Under the pieces are notes generated by a model that saw nothing but the letters and a program-made list of their open reading frames with translations, searched no databases and was not told the DNA's origin. The position numbers and the translations under genes were made by a program. From NCBI GenBank assembly GCA_050084515.1, contig CM114273.1:33356001-33420000 (forward strand): a stretch of 64,000 nucleotides of DNA. The letters run 5' to 3'. Numbering within the stretch: the stretch's first letter is position 1; each line of letters starts with the position of its first letter. Source of the DNA: Blasia pusilla. Lineage: Eukaryota > Marchantiophyta > Marchantiopsida > Blasiales. Shown in pieces: positions 17,180 through 28,720 of the stretch.

Positions 17180-17433
17180 CATCTCTCTGACATGACCTAC
17201 TACCCTATACACATCTCGGACACATCTATCGTTCCGTGGGAACTACATCAAGAGGGGGGAGTTAGAAATGACATATGCCACCCTCGAGAACAACCATCAC
17301 ATACCAACATGGTGGCTGCATCCCTCGCACATTCGCACAACATACACCTCAAGCCTACAAGTACCATTGCCAAGCTCGGATCCACTGTCCCGTCTACGTT
17401 CAGAAGATGACATGGCGCACATGATCCTTCCAA
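17180..17433 (-). pseudogene. PHD-finger-like module at C-terminus of element A polyprotein
   Basis: The reading has a CxxC (RCMLC), then MLVCDGCSRGWHMSFLTPP, which matches the central PHD finger pattern (LVCDxCxxGWHxxCL). One CCCCCC slip shifts the frame, after which LDVVPTE and the terminal CPRC pair follow, then a stop. A Trp codon before CPRC has become TAG. PHD fingers bind zinc in a C4HC3 pattern and usually read histone H3 tails. The module directly follows the integrase, the position occupied by chromodomains in chromoviruses. The same module is in B and C. Confidence 0.72.
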
Positions 17434-18500
17434 ACCATACCATCCCGTCCCTCCAACATGAGGACTTCGATTGGTAATACCTCGTACACACGTAGGATCG
17501 TGCGTCCTGCAGTGATATCTAGCATCGTGGGTGCCGCCTACTGTAAATACATGTAATCCCCAAGATGAAACCTCCTAATCCCTCGGCCGATAACCTCCTC
17601 CACGAATGGTCGCCTACCTCAATGTATCTCTATGTTGAGCAATAGCTAAGTTTTCAAAGGCCATAGGCATAACTCTATGAAAAACCTCCGCCCTCTGAGA
17701 ACATGCTTGTACTCACACATCTGGATCATCAAAATCTAACACCTTCGCCATGTCACGTCGAATAGCTGCAGGTAAATCTGGCTCTCTCCCAAAGAGCAAA
17801 AAGTATGGTGAAAATGACGCCAAGGATGTCTGCCAACTAAAGCGACAACCCATAGCCAACCATGGCAACTGTAGGTCCCACTCCCTCAATTGTCCTCGCT
17901 GCAAGCCATACTTGGGCAATCCTCTCTTCATTGTCTGTACTACTCTCTCCGCCAACCCATCCGCCTCAAGATGATCTCTAGACATGGTGCGGTGATCTAT
18001 CAGTGTTGGATCACACAAGGCCTGAAACTCTCCCCTGAACTCGGTACCCCGGTCAATCAACACCTTCGCCGGTGCACCAAAGTGACAGAGCACACGATCT
18101 AGAAATGCATAAGCTGTTCCCTTGCTCGCCTTGTCCGGTAGTGCTACCAACTCTATCCACTTGGAGAAATGCTCCATCATGACCAACACGTACCTGTGAT
18201 GATGCCCCGTCAATGGCAAAGGTCCCGCAAAGTCTAAACTCCACTGATAACCTAAATCCATAATTGGAAAAGGATGTAACTGCGGAGTGGGAGCATTGAA
18301 TGATGCTCGCACTCTGTCACATACCATACATCTGGCCACAAACTGCTATACCCCAGTATGCATGCCGTGCCACCAATACTCAATCTGGAGTAAGTTGTAA
18401 GTACGCTTCACTCCAAAATGTCCCAACTCCTCATGGGCATATCGCACTACATGTGGTCCGTGGGAAGGATGAGGTACCACTCGTATCCTACCATCTCCCC
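17434..18500 (-). pseudogene. Integrase of element A
   Basis: Retroviral-type integrase. The zinc-binding N-terminus has HEELGHFGVKRTY and RCMVCDRV (HHCC). The catalytic core has LDFAGPLPLTGHHHRYVLVM with the first Asp, VLIDRGTEF with the second Asp, and DGLAERVVQT with the Glu. A stop (TAG, near 18346) replaces a Gln codon shortly before RCMVC, and another stop interrupts the frame near 17713. It would insert element cDNA into chromosomes. Confidence 0.85.
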
Positions 18501-20400
18501 ATACCCGCAAAATATGAGTCCTCTCCCACTTGAACGTCTTGGCTCAGTGTAGGATCCAATCCCGCTCCCTAACACACAGTGTGCTCGCTATGACGCTAGT
18601 GCGCAAGAACTCCACAACCTCCACGTCGTCATGGATATCACGACCACCTGTCGCCTCCTCACTGACCTCCGGATCCAAAGACTCATCATCCAATCCCACC
18701 ACTAGAGTCATCACATGTGGCTGACCTACCATAGTCAACCAACAAAGATAGGCAAAAGCATGCCAATCGGGCACCATCTCCTCATCACTCTCTCCGTGCC
18801 ATCGAGCTCTTGTATCGTCTCTCTGACTTGGACATGGGTTACGACTCAACCCATCGGCATCCTGGTTCAGTCGGCCTGGCCTATGAACCACCTCAAACTC
18901 ATACTCTTGTAGTAATAGAGCCCACCTGGCAAGCTTTCCCGTAAGCTTGTCGGACTCCATCAACCACCTCAACGGCTGATAATCAATGATAAGTGTGAAA
19001 GGGTTGCCGAATAAATAGCACCTGAAATGTGCCACGGCCCACACTGTAGCCAAGCACTCTCCCTCATAGGAGTTTTACTTCACCTCTGCAATGTTGTTTG
19101 ATCAGCTCGCGTAAGCCACAACAAACTCCCTCTCCTTGTCATGACGGCGTGGAGGTTGTGGAGTTCTTGCGCATGTCGTCATGGAACTCCACAACCTCCA
19201 CGTCATCAAGGGTTTTGTCATCCCTCTGAGGAAGCACTGCTCCTAACCCCAACATGCTCAAATCCGTATGTAACTGGAATGGGCGATCCCTAACCGGTCT
19301 TTGTAAAATGGGTGAGAACGTCAACCTGTCCTTGAGCTCTTGAAATGCTAGCTCTTGATTATCTCCCCACAACCAAACCTGATCAAGTCTCGTCAACAAG
19401 GTCAAAGACTTTGCGATCGCACTAAAACCCATGACATACCGTTGATAGAAGTTTGCCAGTCCAAGAAACGCTTGGACTCGACTCATATCTGTAGGGCATG
19501 AAATCTGCGCAATAGCCTCCACCTTCGTCTGTTGAACGCCTAACCCACTTGGGTATATGGTGTGTCCCAAGTACTCAATATGTTCTTGAAAGAATCTGCA
19601 CTTGCCTAGATGTAACTTCAATCCATGTAAATGCAATCGCCAAAACACCTCCTCCAGGTGTCGCTCATGCTCCTCAACCGTGGAACTGAAGATAAGAATA
19701 TCATCTATGTAACATCATACAAAATCCAAGCCAGCCAGAATCCTATCCATCACTCTGTGAAACTCTACAGGCGCGTTCTTCAACCCAAATGGTAAGAATG
19801 GTAAGAATGGTAAGAATGGCCACTGATACAAGCAATCTCTCCTGAACCGATCTATCCCCCAGAATGTTGTCTTCTCTTTGTCCTCCAACTTGATAGAAAG
19901 CTGATGATAGCCAGGACGGAGATCTAAAGTACTAAAGATCTTTGCATGCCCTACTGCATCAAAGATCTCTTTAGGAGTAGGCATGGCATACCGATCTGAC
20001 CTCGTCTGTCGGTTGATAGGACGGTAATCTCCACACATCCGCCTATCCGTCCAATTGCCATACATATCCTTCTTCGCCGGCATGACTGTGGCAAATGCAT
20101 ACTCCCCATGTGATAACTCCACAAGTCCTGCCTCCAACAAGTCCTGACTCTTGCTCTGAATCAAGGCTCGCTCCATATCAGAATACTTGTAGGGTCGACG
20201 AAAGATTGGCGTATCACTAGCCAACACAATCCGTATCCAAGGGCCCTTCAGTATACCCAAGTCTCTCATATAGAAGGCAAAATAACTGACATGCCCTCTC
20301 AGAAACCTATGAAATCGCCGTCGCTCTCCTCCTATCAACTTGAGACCTATCATAGGCTCCCAAGTCTCCATTGTGACCTCACTCGGAGAGGACGCAACCT
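18501..20400 (-). pseudogene. Reverse transcriptase and RNase H of element A
   Basis: RT motifs in order: MERALIQSKSQDLLEAGLVE, RMCGDYRPINRQT, STLDLRPGYHQL, FGLKNAPVEFHRVMD and CYIDDILIF with the catalytic Asp pair. RNase H follows with FQLHTDLSMLGLGAVL and LIIDYQPLRWLME. One TGA stands directly before CYIDD, where element B has CGA, a CpG transition. An in-frame triplication of a 9-bp unit near 19792-19818 adds repeated Phe-Leu-Pro before FGLKN. A small inverted insertion near 19141-19205 breaks RNase H. Confidence 0.9.
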
Positions 20401-20558
20401 CCGGCTTTGGTTGCTATGTAGCAACCCTAGCCACCTCCGCAACAGCCACTCCACTCTGACCTCCTACACCATTCTCCACATCCAAAAAATGAACATGTGC
20501 TACTTTGGCCACCTTCGCACTCTCTGCTCTATCAACGTCCCATGAAGTCCATAGATGC

Positions 20559-21647
20559 CTATCTCTCCTCGTCCCGCCCCCCAGCCAATGTGTGTACAGA
20601 CCCTATAGGCAATGGTCCAACTTGTGGACGTGATGACATGGATGACACTCGCATTCGTCTTTGCTCAGCCACACCTAGGTTGACTATCCATGTGAGAAAG
20701 TTGAGGTCCATCGCTTGCTCCAATACCTGTCTCCGGGATGCCTCAGTCATACCTAGCACCGCTGTAGTACCCGTAGCAAACCCCATGGCGCGCTCGCGCT
20801 CATTTGCTATAGGCTCCTCTAATGCTCGGGTCACCTCATCCCAAATCATGCCTGGCCCTCCTTGACGAAAGGCATGGGATGCTGGGAAGCTCACCAACGT
20901 AGGTAAGGATGCCCTCAACTTCCCCACCCTATTGGCCATCGCCAACAGTGGTCTATCATCCCGCGTCACCACATAAGATCGACGCCCTAAGTCCAAAATA
21001 GCATCCATTGTGAGATGTGGTGTTCTCTGGACTCCATCGTAAGCTCGACTCAGTACCTCGGATGGTATCAGGTTTGTCCACCATAGTCGTGGACGATGGG
21101 CACGTGATCCAACTCTTGCAACATCTACCAACACAGCAGGTCCCAATCAGGACCTCACCTAATGCACACTCATCATCACACGTGCACGAGTGTCTCCCAA
21201 CAACGGCACGTTCTCCAAAATGTACGCTGGAGAACATGTCTGACTCTCCTGCAAGTGTCGTACTACTCGCAGCATCTCCCAAAACATCCCTGACCTCGGA
21301 TCCTGCAATCCAAATCCTCGGCCATCTGATGAATGACCCTGACATGGCCATCCAGCAATCACCAAATGAATGGTGCCAACTCTATCCAGATCCTGCACCC
21401 CCACCAAAAAGATGTCGGCAGGTAATGTGTGATGATATCCCCGTACTGCACATACCGGCAACAACTCATAATACCGCTGGACCAATCTTGCCACGTGACG
21501 TAATGATACTCGCCGCGCGGTCTCATCTCTCTCCATATAAAGGTACTGATGCACCCGTATGCCCGCGTGCAATACTGCAGCGAATCCGATACTAATCCCT
21601 CCGAAGATATCTAAGACCCTAACACCCTCCTCTGGACACTGCCACAT
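20559..21647 (-). pseudogene. Retrotransposon-encoded cytosine-C5 DNA methyltransferase
   Basis: The domain lies between protease and reverse transcriptase. Motifs are in canonical order: motif I VRVLDIFGGISIGFAAVL (SAM binding), motif IV VIAGWPCQGHS with the catalytic Pro-Cys, motif VI YILENVPLLGD with the Glu-Asn, motif VIII-like SRAHRPRLWWTNL, and a C-terminal ERERAMGFATGTT plus RRQVLEQAMDLN resembling motifs IX-X. RAHRPRxxW resembles the DNMT3/DRM group, and the unrearranged order fits DNMT3 rather than plant DRM. Two stops (TAG at 21159-21161, TGA at 21147-21149) split the frame between motifs VI and VIII. The domain would methylate cytosine in DNA using S-adenosylmethionine. It continues the element frame on the same strand, so it belongs to the element and not to a nested host gene. 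Confidence 0.88.
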
Positions 21648-22246
21648 AATGGGTGTGGTATCTAGTCAACGTCTCCACTCCAAGAGCCCGATCACCACCT
21701 GACTCTCGCTGCTACGGGATAAAGGCATGACTCCACGCTTGCCTCACGAGTCGTCGGCACTCCTCTGTAGCTCTCGAGTCGTACCCCACAATGGTGAAGA
21801 GGTCTCGCCAACATGGGAAGAGACACCTGCCATGGCCTGTCTCTCTGTGGAACTATCCGCTAGTGGGACATCCTCCGTATGTGCGTTCCCCTCCAACAAC
21901 TCTCCTGACCAGCTAACACTACATGTGAAACCTGCCAACGTGGTCACAGACTCGCCTCGTGATCAACCACCTCGTCCCGCAAACTGCACGGGTAATTGAC
22001 TCATCCGCCCGTCACTTGACCGCCACCATGGGCGATAAGCAACGGTCTCCTCCCATAAGTAAAGGATGAATCCTAGGGGATATAACACTATACTCCCACC
22101 AACACATCGTACGACTCAGATGGTGTCGTAATCGCATGTGTGCGCACCATAGCACTATCCATCACATGCTCTGGCTGGACTCTGACAACTATCTCCTGTC
22201 GATTCATATATTGCGTGGGTGACACGCCCCCAATCGAGGTCTGTAT

Positions 22247-22480
22247 CTAGAAGGGAAAAGGCTCAATGTCGGCCTTCCGTAATCCCAACGCTAAACACGC
22301 CGTCTTCCCTAACATCAAGGTTTGCGCTCCCGAATCAAGTAGGACGGGTTGCGGGTGGTATACTATCCCCATGGGACTAACCAAGCAAAATACTCTAGCT
22401 CGGTTATCCAGTAACACTACTCCAAGTGTCACCACTGCTCGCTCTATGGCCGGTCGAGCTGGCATATCTACCAACTTCGT
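22247..22480 (-). pseudogene. Aspartic protease of element A
   Basis: It carries VLLDSGAQTLMLGKTACL, the retropepsin DSG active site with its flanking hydrophobic positions. It lies between gag and the methyltransferase. A further conserved Gypsy stretch follows downstream on minus and a linker leads to the methyltransferase. The product would cleave the polyprotein. Confidence 0.8.
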
Positions 22481-23249
22481 CGTCGTCGCATGCCATGACT
22501 ATGTGGGGAACGTCTCAAGCACCGACTCCGAGGGCAAGTCCACCACCTCCTCAACTACCCCTAAACAAGAATCAGTCACCTCTCCATGCTCACACAACGT
22601 GGCGGCCAGTCAGAACACCTCAACTGGTCCAACTCCCAACGTCGCCAACTCTATGGCAGAAAATAGTGGAGTCTGACTCACTCTGGTGGCCACCTCCAAC
22701 ACTATGGTCGACACTGACTCCACTCGAGCCGACATAGGAGTTGTCACTCCAACTCCTCGTGACGTGGGCGTAGATGCGTGAGTTGTAGGCACCGCTGGTC
22801 TTCGAGGCACCATCGATGGTGTGTGTAGTGCCTCCGACAATGTGAATGACTTGGAACCCTGGCCTGGCGTCCATCGGTCCCCTCTAGTGGATCAATCTCA
22901 ACTCCACCTCTCGATGGCTCGGTGCCTCTCGCAACACCCCGAGTCACCACTACAATTGCCTCAACCTGGGCTGCACTACAGATAAATCCCATACTGGCGA
23001 GATCCTCACCCGGGTTAGGGTAAGAGGTAGAAGCTAGTTGCTTGTGGCTCCGTGCCTTCCTTGAGCTGCATCATCGTCATGGCAGCAATCCTCTGCTCCA
23101 ACTTATCAATGCGTGAGAGAAGTGCCGGCTCTCGTGCTCCTCCTCTATCTCCTCTGGCTGGTGGTGGTCCTCTACCACCACGTCCAGGAAGAACTCCCCG
23201 ACCTTCTCCAGTACGACCGCCCCCAGGCCCTTAGCCTACCTCTGGACGT

Positions 23250-24450
23250 GCCTCTTGACAAAGGTCATAACATCTATCCCTAGTGTGACCATATATGTGG
23301 CAATAGTCACACTGGTACTGTGGTGGGGCCATCCTCTGGGCCTCCTGAGCAATCAGAGGCGCTCAAGCTCGTGTTCCTCTCCCATGTTGTGTGCATTCTC
23401 TCTGCCTATGGGCCCCTCCACACGTCCAACAAGACAACATCGGTCCTTGCTGGGCAACATATGTAGATATGAGTCATTGCCTTATAGGCTCACGGTACCC
23501 GCCCTGCTCTCTCAGCACACTGGCCTACTCCCGTGGTACTAGTGCTCGTTGTGGCACCTATGGGGTCACCGTCGCTCGTGGACCCATCGACTCTCGAGAA
23601 AATCCAGCGGTCACTACCTGCTCCTCACTCATGTTGAGCTCAATACGCTTAGACAACTCAAAGATCACCTTCAATATGGGCTTCGCTGTGTGAATCAACA
23701 CCACATCTCGGACTCTCCTCCGTAGTTCTCGGTCCAGAACCCTATACCAATACTGGACTGACTGCGCCTCAGTCACTCCATACGTAGCAATGATCAGTCT
23801 CCTCATGCGTGTGAATGCCTCTATCAGACTCTCATCCGATCGTCGTTGAAAATCCTATAGACTCTTCAGCTTGTCGGTGCGTACGCCCTATTGGCTCTTT
23901 CCCAAATGTCGGAAGAACTCCACTCTATGGCTGAAGTTGGGTGGCCCTCTACCACCAGAGGTCTCTGCCACATCGCTTGTCTCACTGCCCTCCTCTCCAT
24001 CTAGTCTTTGGGCTGATGGTGTGGGTCTCTCTCCTCTCACGATCCCATCATATGCCTCGCGACCACTAGTGGACACATACCCTGGAGCCCAATACATCCT
24101 CCAGGCACCGATGTCTACTGAATATAGTGATCGAAACTCCATGTAGTCATCCATTGGAGGACCCTCCAAATGCTGGAACAACCCCTTTCATACCATGAAA
24201 GGGTTGAACCGTGTCGGGGTCTGTATCTCTTGGAAGTCGCACCATATGTCGAACTCCTAGATAAAATCCTCTAAGTCGATGGTGCCCATTGCACCCGAGA
24301 AATGACGCATGCCCCGATGGCCCATGTTGTCCATCTCCTACCACGTGATACTGCCTCCATCTACGTTCTCGTCACCAAACCCGATGTCTAGTGATGACAA
24401 TCCAGCCACAGATGGATGTCAAGGTAGCTCCTCACTGGTAACCCCTCGGT
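23250..24450 (-). pseudogene. Gag of element A with two CCHC zinc knuckles
   Basis: Capsid-like region with LFQHLEGPPMDDYMEF-type sequence, then FTRMRRLIIATYGV and a basic stretch. Two nucleocapsid zinc knuckles follow: CWTCGGAHRQREC and CDYCHIYGHTRDRC, both CX2CX4HX4C. Stops at several sites, for example near 23885 where element B has CAG, break the frame. The product would package element RNA. Confidence 0.8.
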
Positions 24451-24599
24451 ATCTCACTCCACTCCGTGTCACACCACTACTACTGCTCGCACTACCTCGT
24501 TCTTCCAAACCCTGGAAGAACGCCGTGATGACAACCCTGTCTCACCCGCTCAAGCACTCAAACTCACCGAGAGTCTCTCACACTCATTACTAGCTCACA

Positions 24600-25694
24600 T
24601 ATGCTAACGTCAATCCCGTGATGACACACCCGGCCTCACACACACTCAACACTCCGGCTCACCATGAGCCTCCCAATTGACTCACCTAATCTAGCGACAC
24701 TCTCGGGTCATACATGCGACCCCCAAGCGGCAACCGTAGTATATCCACCAACATGCTACACATGAAAAGAATCTACACTCGTAACCATCACTGCACCCAC
24801 CTAGCACCACCTATTACCTGATACCCAGCACTCTCAATCACACACGACAAGTGCGGGAAAAGGGACTCGAATGGGTAACCTAATTACGCCCTCCAACCTA
24901 CGTACCGTCAGCACCCACTCCTCCATGTGGTATGACAACCTCCGCAACACAACACTCTCCTCGACCAACACGTCGATCCTCCCGTCAACAGATGCGGACA
25001 ACCCGTCGGCATCATGCGCACTGACACTCCATCGTCAACTCTTGCAAATCCCCGTCACGCCCCATCATGTCGCGCAAACCCTCCGCCTATCCCCACACGC
25101 GGCCTGTAACCTGACTCAACGATCGTCCCATCTACCACGTTTGGCCACACCGCTACCCCGTCTTGCTTGCCGCTACCACGTTGGATGGGATGCCGACCAC
25201 GTCCGCGACAAACCAACCAAAAAAAAACAAGGGGGGGGCTTGGCCTGCACCCCTATGGGCCTCTCCAACTTTGGGGGGGGGCGGCCCTATGCGCACCTCC
25301 CACCTCGGGGAGGAGGGGAGGGGAAGGGCGGGCCGTCCGTGCCCGTCACCGCACCCATCCACGCCCTGATTGACCTCCGGCCACCTCTACGACTTAATTT
25401 TTGGCCGCCTCCACGACCTAAACCGCCTCCACGACCCGGCTGCCTCCTGCCTTTCCCGACACCCTCACTCGCGTACACCCGACGCCCCACCGCACACTAC
25501 ACTCGACTGTTGTCCCCCGTCAATCTGCACCAACAAAATCTGAGAAAAATGGAGAGCGCTTCCGCCCACGACCTTCCGAACAAAAAGATGACCAACAACC
25601 GCAACATACGCGTCTCCAGGGGCTCCCAACCAAGGCAACTGGCTTGCCTACCTGCAAACAATGAATTCCCACCAGCCCCCTGACATCTTTCTCA
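24600..25694 (-). other. Long GC-rich leader of element A
   Basis: About 1 kb between 5' LTR and gag. It matches the same interval in element B (31155-32160). It includes long C/G tracts near 25231-25280. A 270-residue frame on plus (24871-25683) is antisense to the leader and has no domain. No primer-binding site was recognised with confidence just inside the LTR. Confidence 0.5.
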
Positions 25695-26157
25695 AGTAAA
25701 AATAAAGAGTAGTAAAAACGGCACACCCGACCTAAAACTCCACTCCTCAATCTACATCGGCATGTCGAGCCTCATCCACCCTGTGCTATCAAGGAAATCC
25801 GGACGCTAGCACCCTAGTCCTATCTCACACACATATAAGAGAGGTGCTCCAACGGCCCAACATGAGAAAGATGGCTTAGGAAAGCTATCTTCCTCTCTTA
25901 TATAGGGTTGAGAAGAGCCAAAAGGCTCTTCCCCTAAAAATAGCCATACCCTTGGTAATCTGCGCGCACAGGTTACCAGGGGCGGGTGACCTGGTCAAAA
26001 AATCACCCGTTTGTGAAAGACCTCAACATGAAAGTTGTGAGAAATGACGTCCCTGACACAATGGACCTATCCTCAACCTCATCCGACATCGTGGGACAAA
26101 GTTACATTCAAGATAGTCCGCTGACTCCTACGCCCTATCGGCTACTCAAGTGTGACA
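25695..26157 (-). repeat. 5' LTR of element A
   Basis: On minus it begins TGTCACACTTGAGTAGCCG at 26157 and ends near CTTTATTTTTACT at 25695. It matches 30672-31154 and 42343-42739 of element B. It contains the hairpin GGGAAGAGCC-TTTT-GGCTCTT shortly before the TATA box of CCCTATATAAGAGAGG, the presumed element promoter. It has accumulated substitutions relative to the B LTRs. Confidence 0.8.
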
Positions 26158-27750
26158 AAGCACCATAACACCCACAAATGATATTCTTAAATTTTTGGAT
26201 TTTTTTTATTGGTCAACCATTTATCAAATTTTCATGGGACTATTCAAAATTACCAAGCATCATACAAAACAAACTTATCATGTGATATTAGATATAAGAG
26301 AAATTTTTTTGAACATGAGAAATATCTTTTACAAGGGTGTTTGGAAGATCTTTGGATGTATCCTTAATGGTATATTTGTCTTTGTACATAAGTAACCAAC
26401 GAGGTTCATATGTAACATGCACCTACATTTGCGCACATTGTTATATTGGGCCATGGCTAGCTAGCATTATCCATCGATGTTGATTCCTCCCATGCGTGTC
26501 TAGGTCACTTTTTGGGAGTATTGATGGAGCTATAGCATCTTGTGTCACCCCAAGTCCCAAGTCCTCTCGTGTCGCCTCAAGTTCTTCCATGAGTTGTTGT
26601 CTTATTTGTTTTTATCTTGCAAGGATTCTACATTGTCCTTGAAAATATTTGTACAAAGATTTGGGAAGTCTTTCCATGATAGAAAATAGACCTAGGATGA
26701 TTTTTTTCAAATTATGAAAGACTAAAAGAAGGAGGTATAATTCAAAGTCTTCCTAAAGTTAACAATTACTAGAAGCATATCTAATAAATTCAATACCTAT
26801 TAATTTTAGAGAATGGTTTTGAAGATTGGAATAGTGATATGAAAAAATTCTTGGTAATCTTTGGGGATTTTTTCAGCTAGATTTTAGTTTGATCCAATTT
26901 TAGTTTTAGTTTTTTCTATGATGAAATAAAAACCAATAGGGAAGGAGAAGTGGTGAGAGAGGGAGTTGAGAATGTGAAAAATCAACCAAATGAGCAAGTT
27001 TATATAAGAGAGAGGATGGAAAGATGAGAAATTGGATTTTCTCCTCTTTCTCCATCCTCCTCCGTTTAGTAGTCATGATATGTATTAAAAAAGCAACGAA
27101 TAATAGAAAAGAAAAAATAATATAAATTTTATTTTCCTTTTCAAGATTGCACACAAACAAATAACCATATTTGAACGTTCTATTTATTAACAATTAGGTG
27201 CTAAGCCTTCAAAATGGATTTTAAGTGTTTAATCTTCAATGTTGTTAAGGAGTAAGTGTAATGAGAAGAAACATATGGAGAACCCTCATTTGTGCTACAA
27301 ATTTTCATACTTGAAACTCAAGTTTTTCTTCCATATGTCGTTATTTTTTCTAAAATCTACAACTTAGGAAATACTTTCTTGGTTTTTGTAACTTTTTTCT
27401 CTAATATTTTATGAATGAATTTTTTTCAAAAAAAATCCTTTCGATTTTTTATTTTTTAGTTTAATTGGGAGGGAAATTTAACTCTATTAAAAATGATCAC
27501 AATGTGTGAATACACATCTAATCAGCATATTTTTTTATCACGAAGACTTCCTAAGATCCATCTATTATATGAACCTTAGAACATTTCTAGATGATCAATT
27601 TGACATAACCGAGAAACTTTCTCTCTAGGTAAGAAACTTCTACTAAGATATAAGAAGATGGGGAGGAACGAGAATAAATAAATCGAGGTTCTTCATTTTT
27701 GCTTCAAATTCTTATATTTAAACTTCAAGATTTTTTTCCCTAAGTCTTTC

Positions 27751-27795
27751 TTATTTTTCAGAAATTTCTTGCTGAAGGAAATTTCTGAAAAATAA
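27751..27795. repeat. Perfect 18-bp inverted repeat with 9-base loop
   Basis: TTATTTTTCAGAAATTTC (27751-27768) is followed by the loop TTGCTGAAG and the exact reverse complement (27778-27795). It lies in noncoding AT-rich DNA. Confidence 0.85.
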
Positions 27796-28550
27796 AAACT
27801 GAAGTTAAAATTTCCCTTCCAACTAAGCTCAAAAAATGAACTATTTCAATTAAAAATATTTTTTAAAAAAGTTTATAATATGGAAAATTTAATTAATAAG
27901 AGATGAGAGAAAAACTAACGAAACCCGAATTTTTAAATTTCCTTCATACGACATGTTCCTTTTTGGTGTATTTTACTGAGACCATGTCATATGATTACAC
28001 ATGACTAACCAACATATATCTATTATTATCAACACTCTCTAAGATCCATCGCTCCTATGAATCAAAGAAAATCTATACACAAACAACTCAACTCAACTCC
28101 ACCAATAAACTTGCTCTTTAGGTAGAAACCATATTTCTAGATATAAACCTCGTCTTACTATTGGAAATCGATGCTATGAATGGTAGTTACTTCTAATTTT
28201 CTAGCCCTACATTCATTGCAAGTATGGTTATGAAACATGAAACACACCTAAAGTGCTCATATCAAATAGACGTGAGGTAAATACATTCAAAATATAAAAG
28301 GTGTGTGATTTTAATATCAATCTTAGCCCACTTTTTATACAAGAGAATCCATACTTAGTAGATAAACATATTGTTGATGAAATATATTATTTATAACCCT
28401 CTCCCACCCTCATAGTTGAAGACGATGTCATCTAGTAAAATGATTCGGCAAGTACATTCTATTCTTATGAGTGTTATAGAGGGTTTATATAAGTATTGAG
28501 TGATTAGCTTAGGAAACTTAAAGTTTTATACTTAAACCTCCTAATTATAT

Positions 28551-28720
28551 CTCATTTGTCTGGGCACAACTCTAGACAAAGAGATAATAAATGGGATACA
28601 AAAATATAAAAGTAAAGTAGTGGGTTGGTATGTACCTCATTTGTGTGTGCCTAACTCTAAGAAAAAAGGTCATAAATGAGACATGAAAAAATATTAAAGT
28701 AAAATAGTGGATTATTGTGT
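28551..28720. repeat. Imperfect tandem duplication, unit about 85 bp
   Basis: Both copies start CTCATTTGTSTG (28551 and 28636) and share CAACTCTA-like, ATAAATGRGA and TAAAGTARARTAGTGG stretches. No coding capacity. Confidence 0.7.

Larger units (their letters stand above)
16994..26157 (-). mobile_element. Ty3/Gypsy element A with DNA methyltransferase and PHD-like module
   Basis: Order on minus from 26157 downward: 5' LTR, long leader, gag with two zinc knuckles, aspartic protease, cytosine-C5 methyltransferase, reverse transcriptase, RNase H, integrase, PHD-like module, polypurine tract AGGGGGG (plus 17131-17137), and a 3' segment ending near 16994. No 3' LTR matching the 5' one is visible, so the 3' end is truncated or rearranged. 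Stops and frameshifts interrupt every coding domain, so this copy cannot encode an intact polyprotein. Element B has the same order on the opposite strand. Confidence 0.88.

Noticed and set aside
24871-25683. 270-residue open frame on plus
   Set aside because: It is antisense to the leader of element A, is Pro/Arg-rich from GC-rich DNA, has no domain, and is not conserved as a frame in element B.
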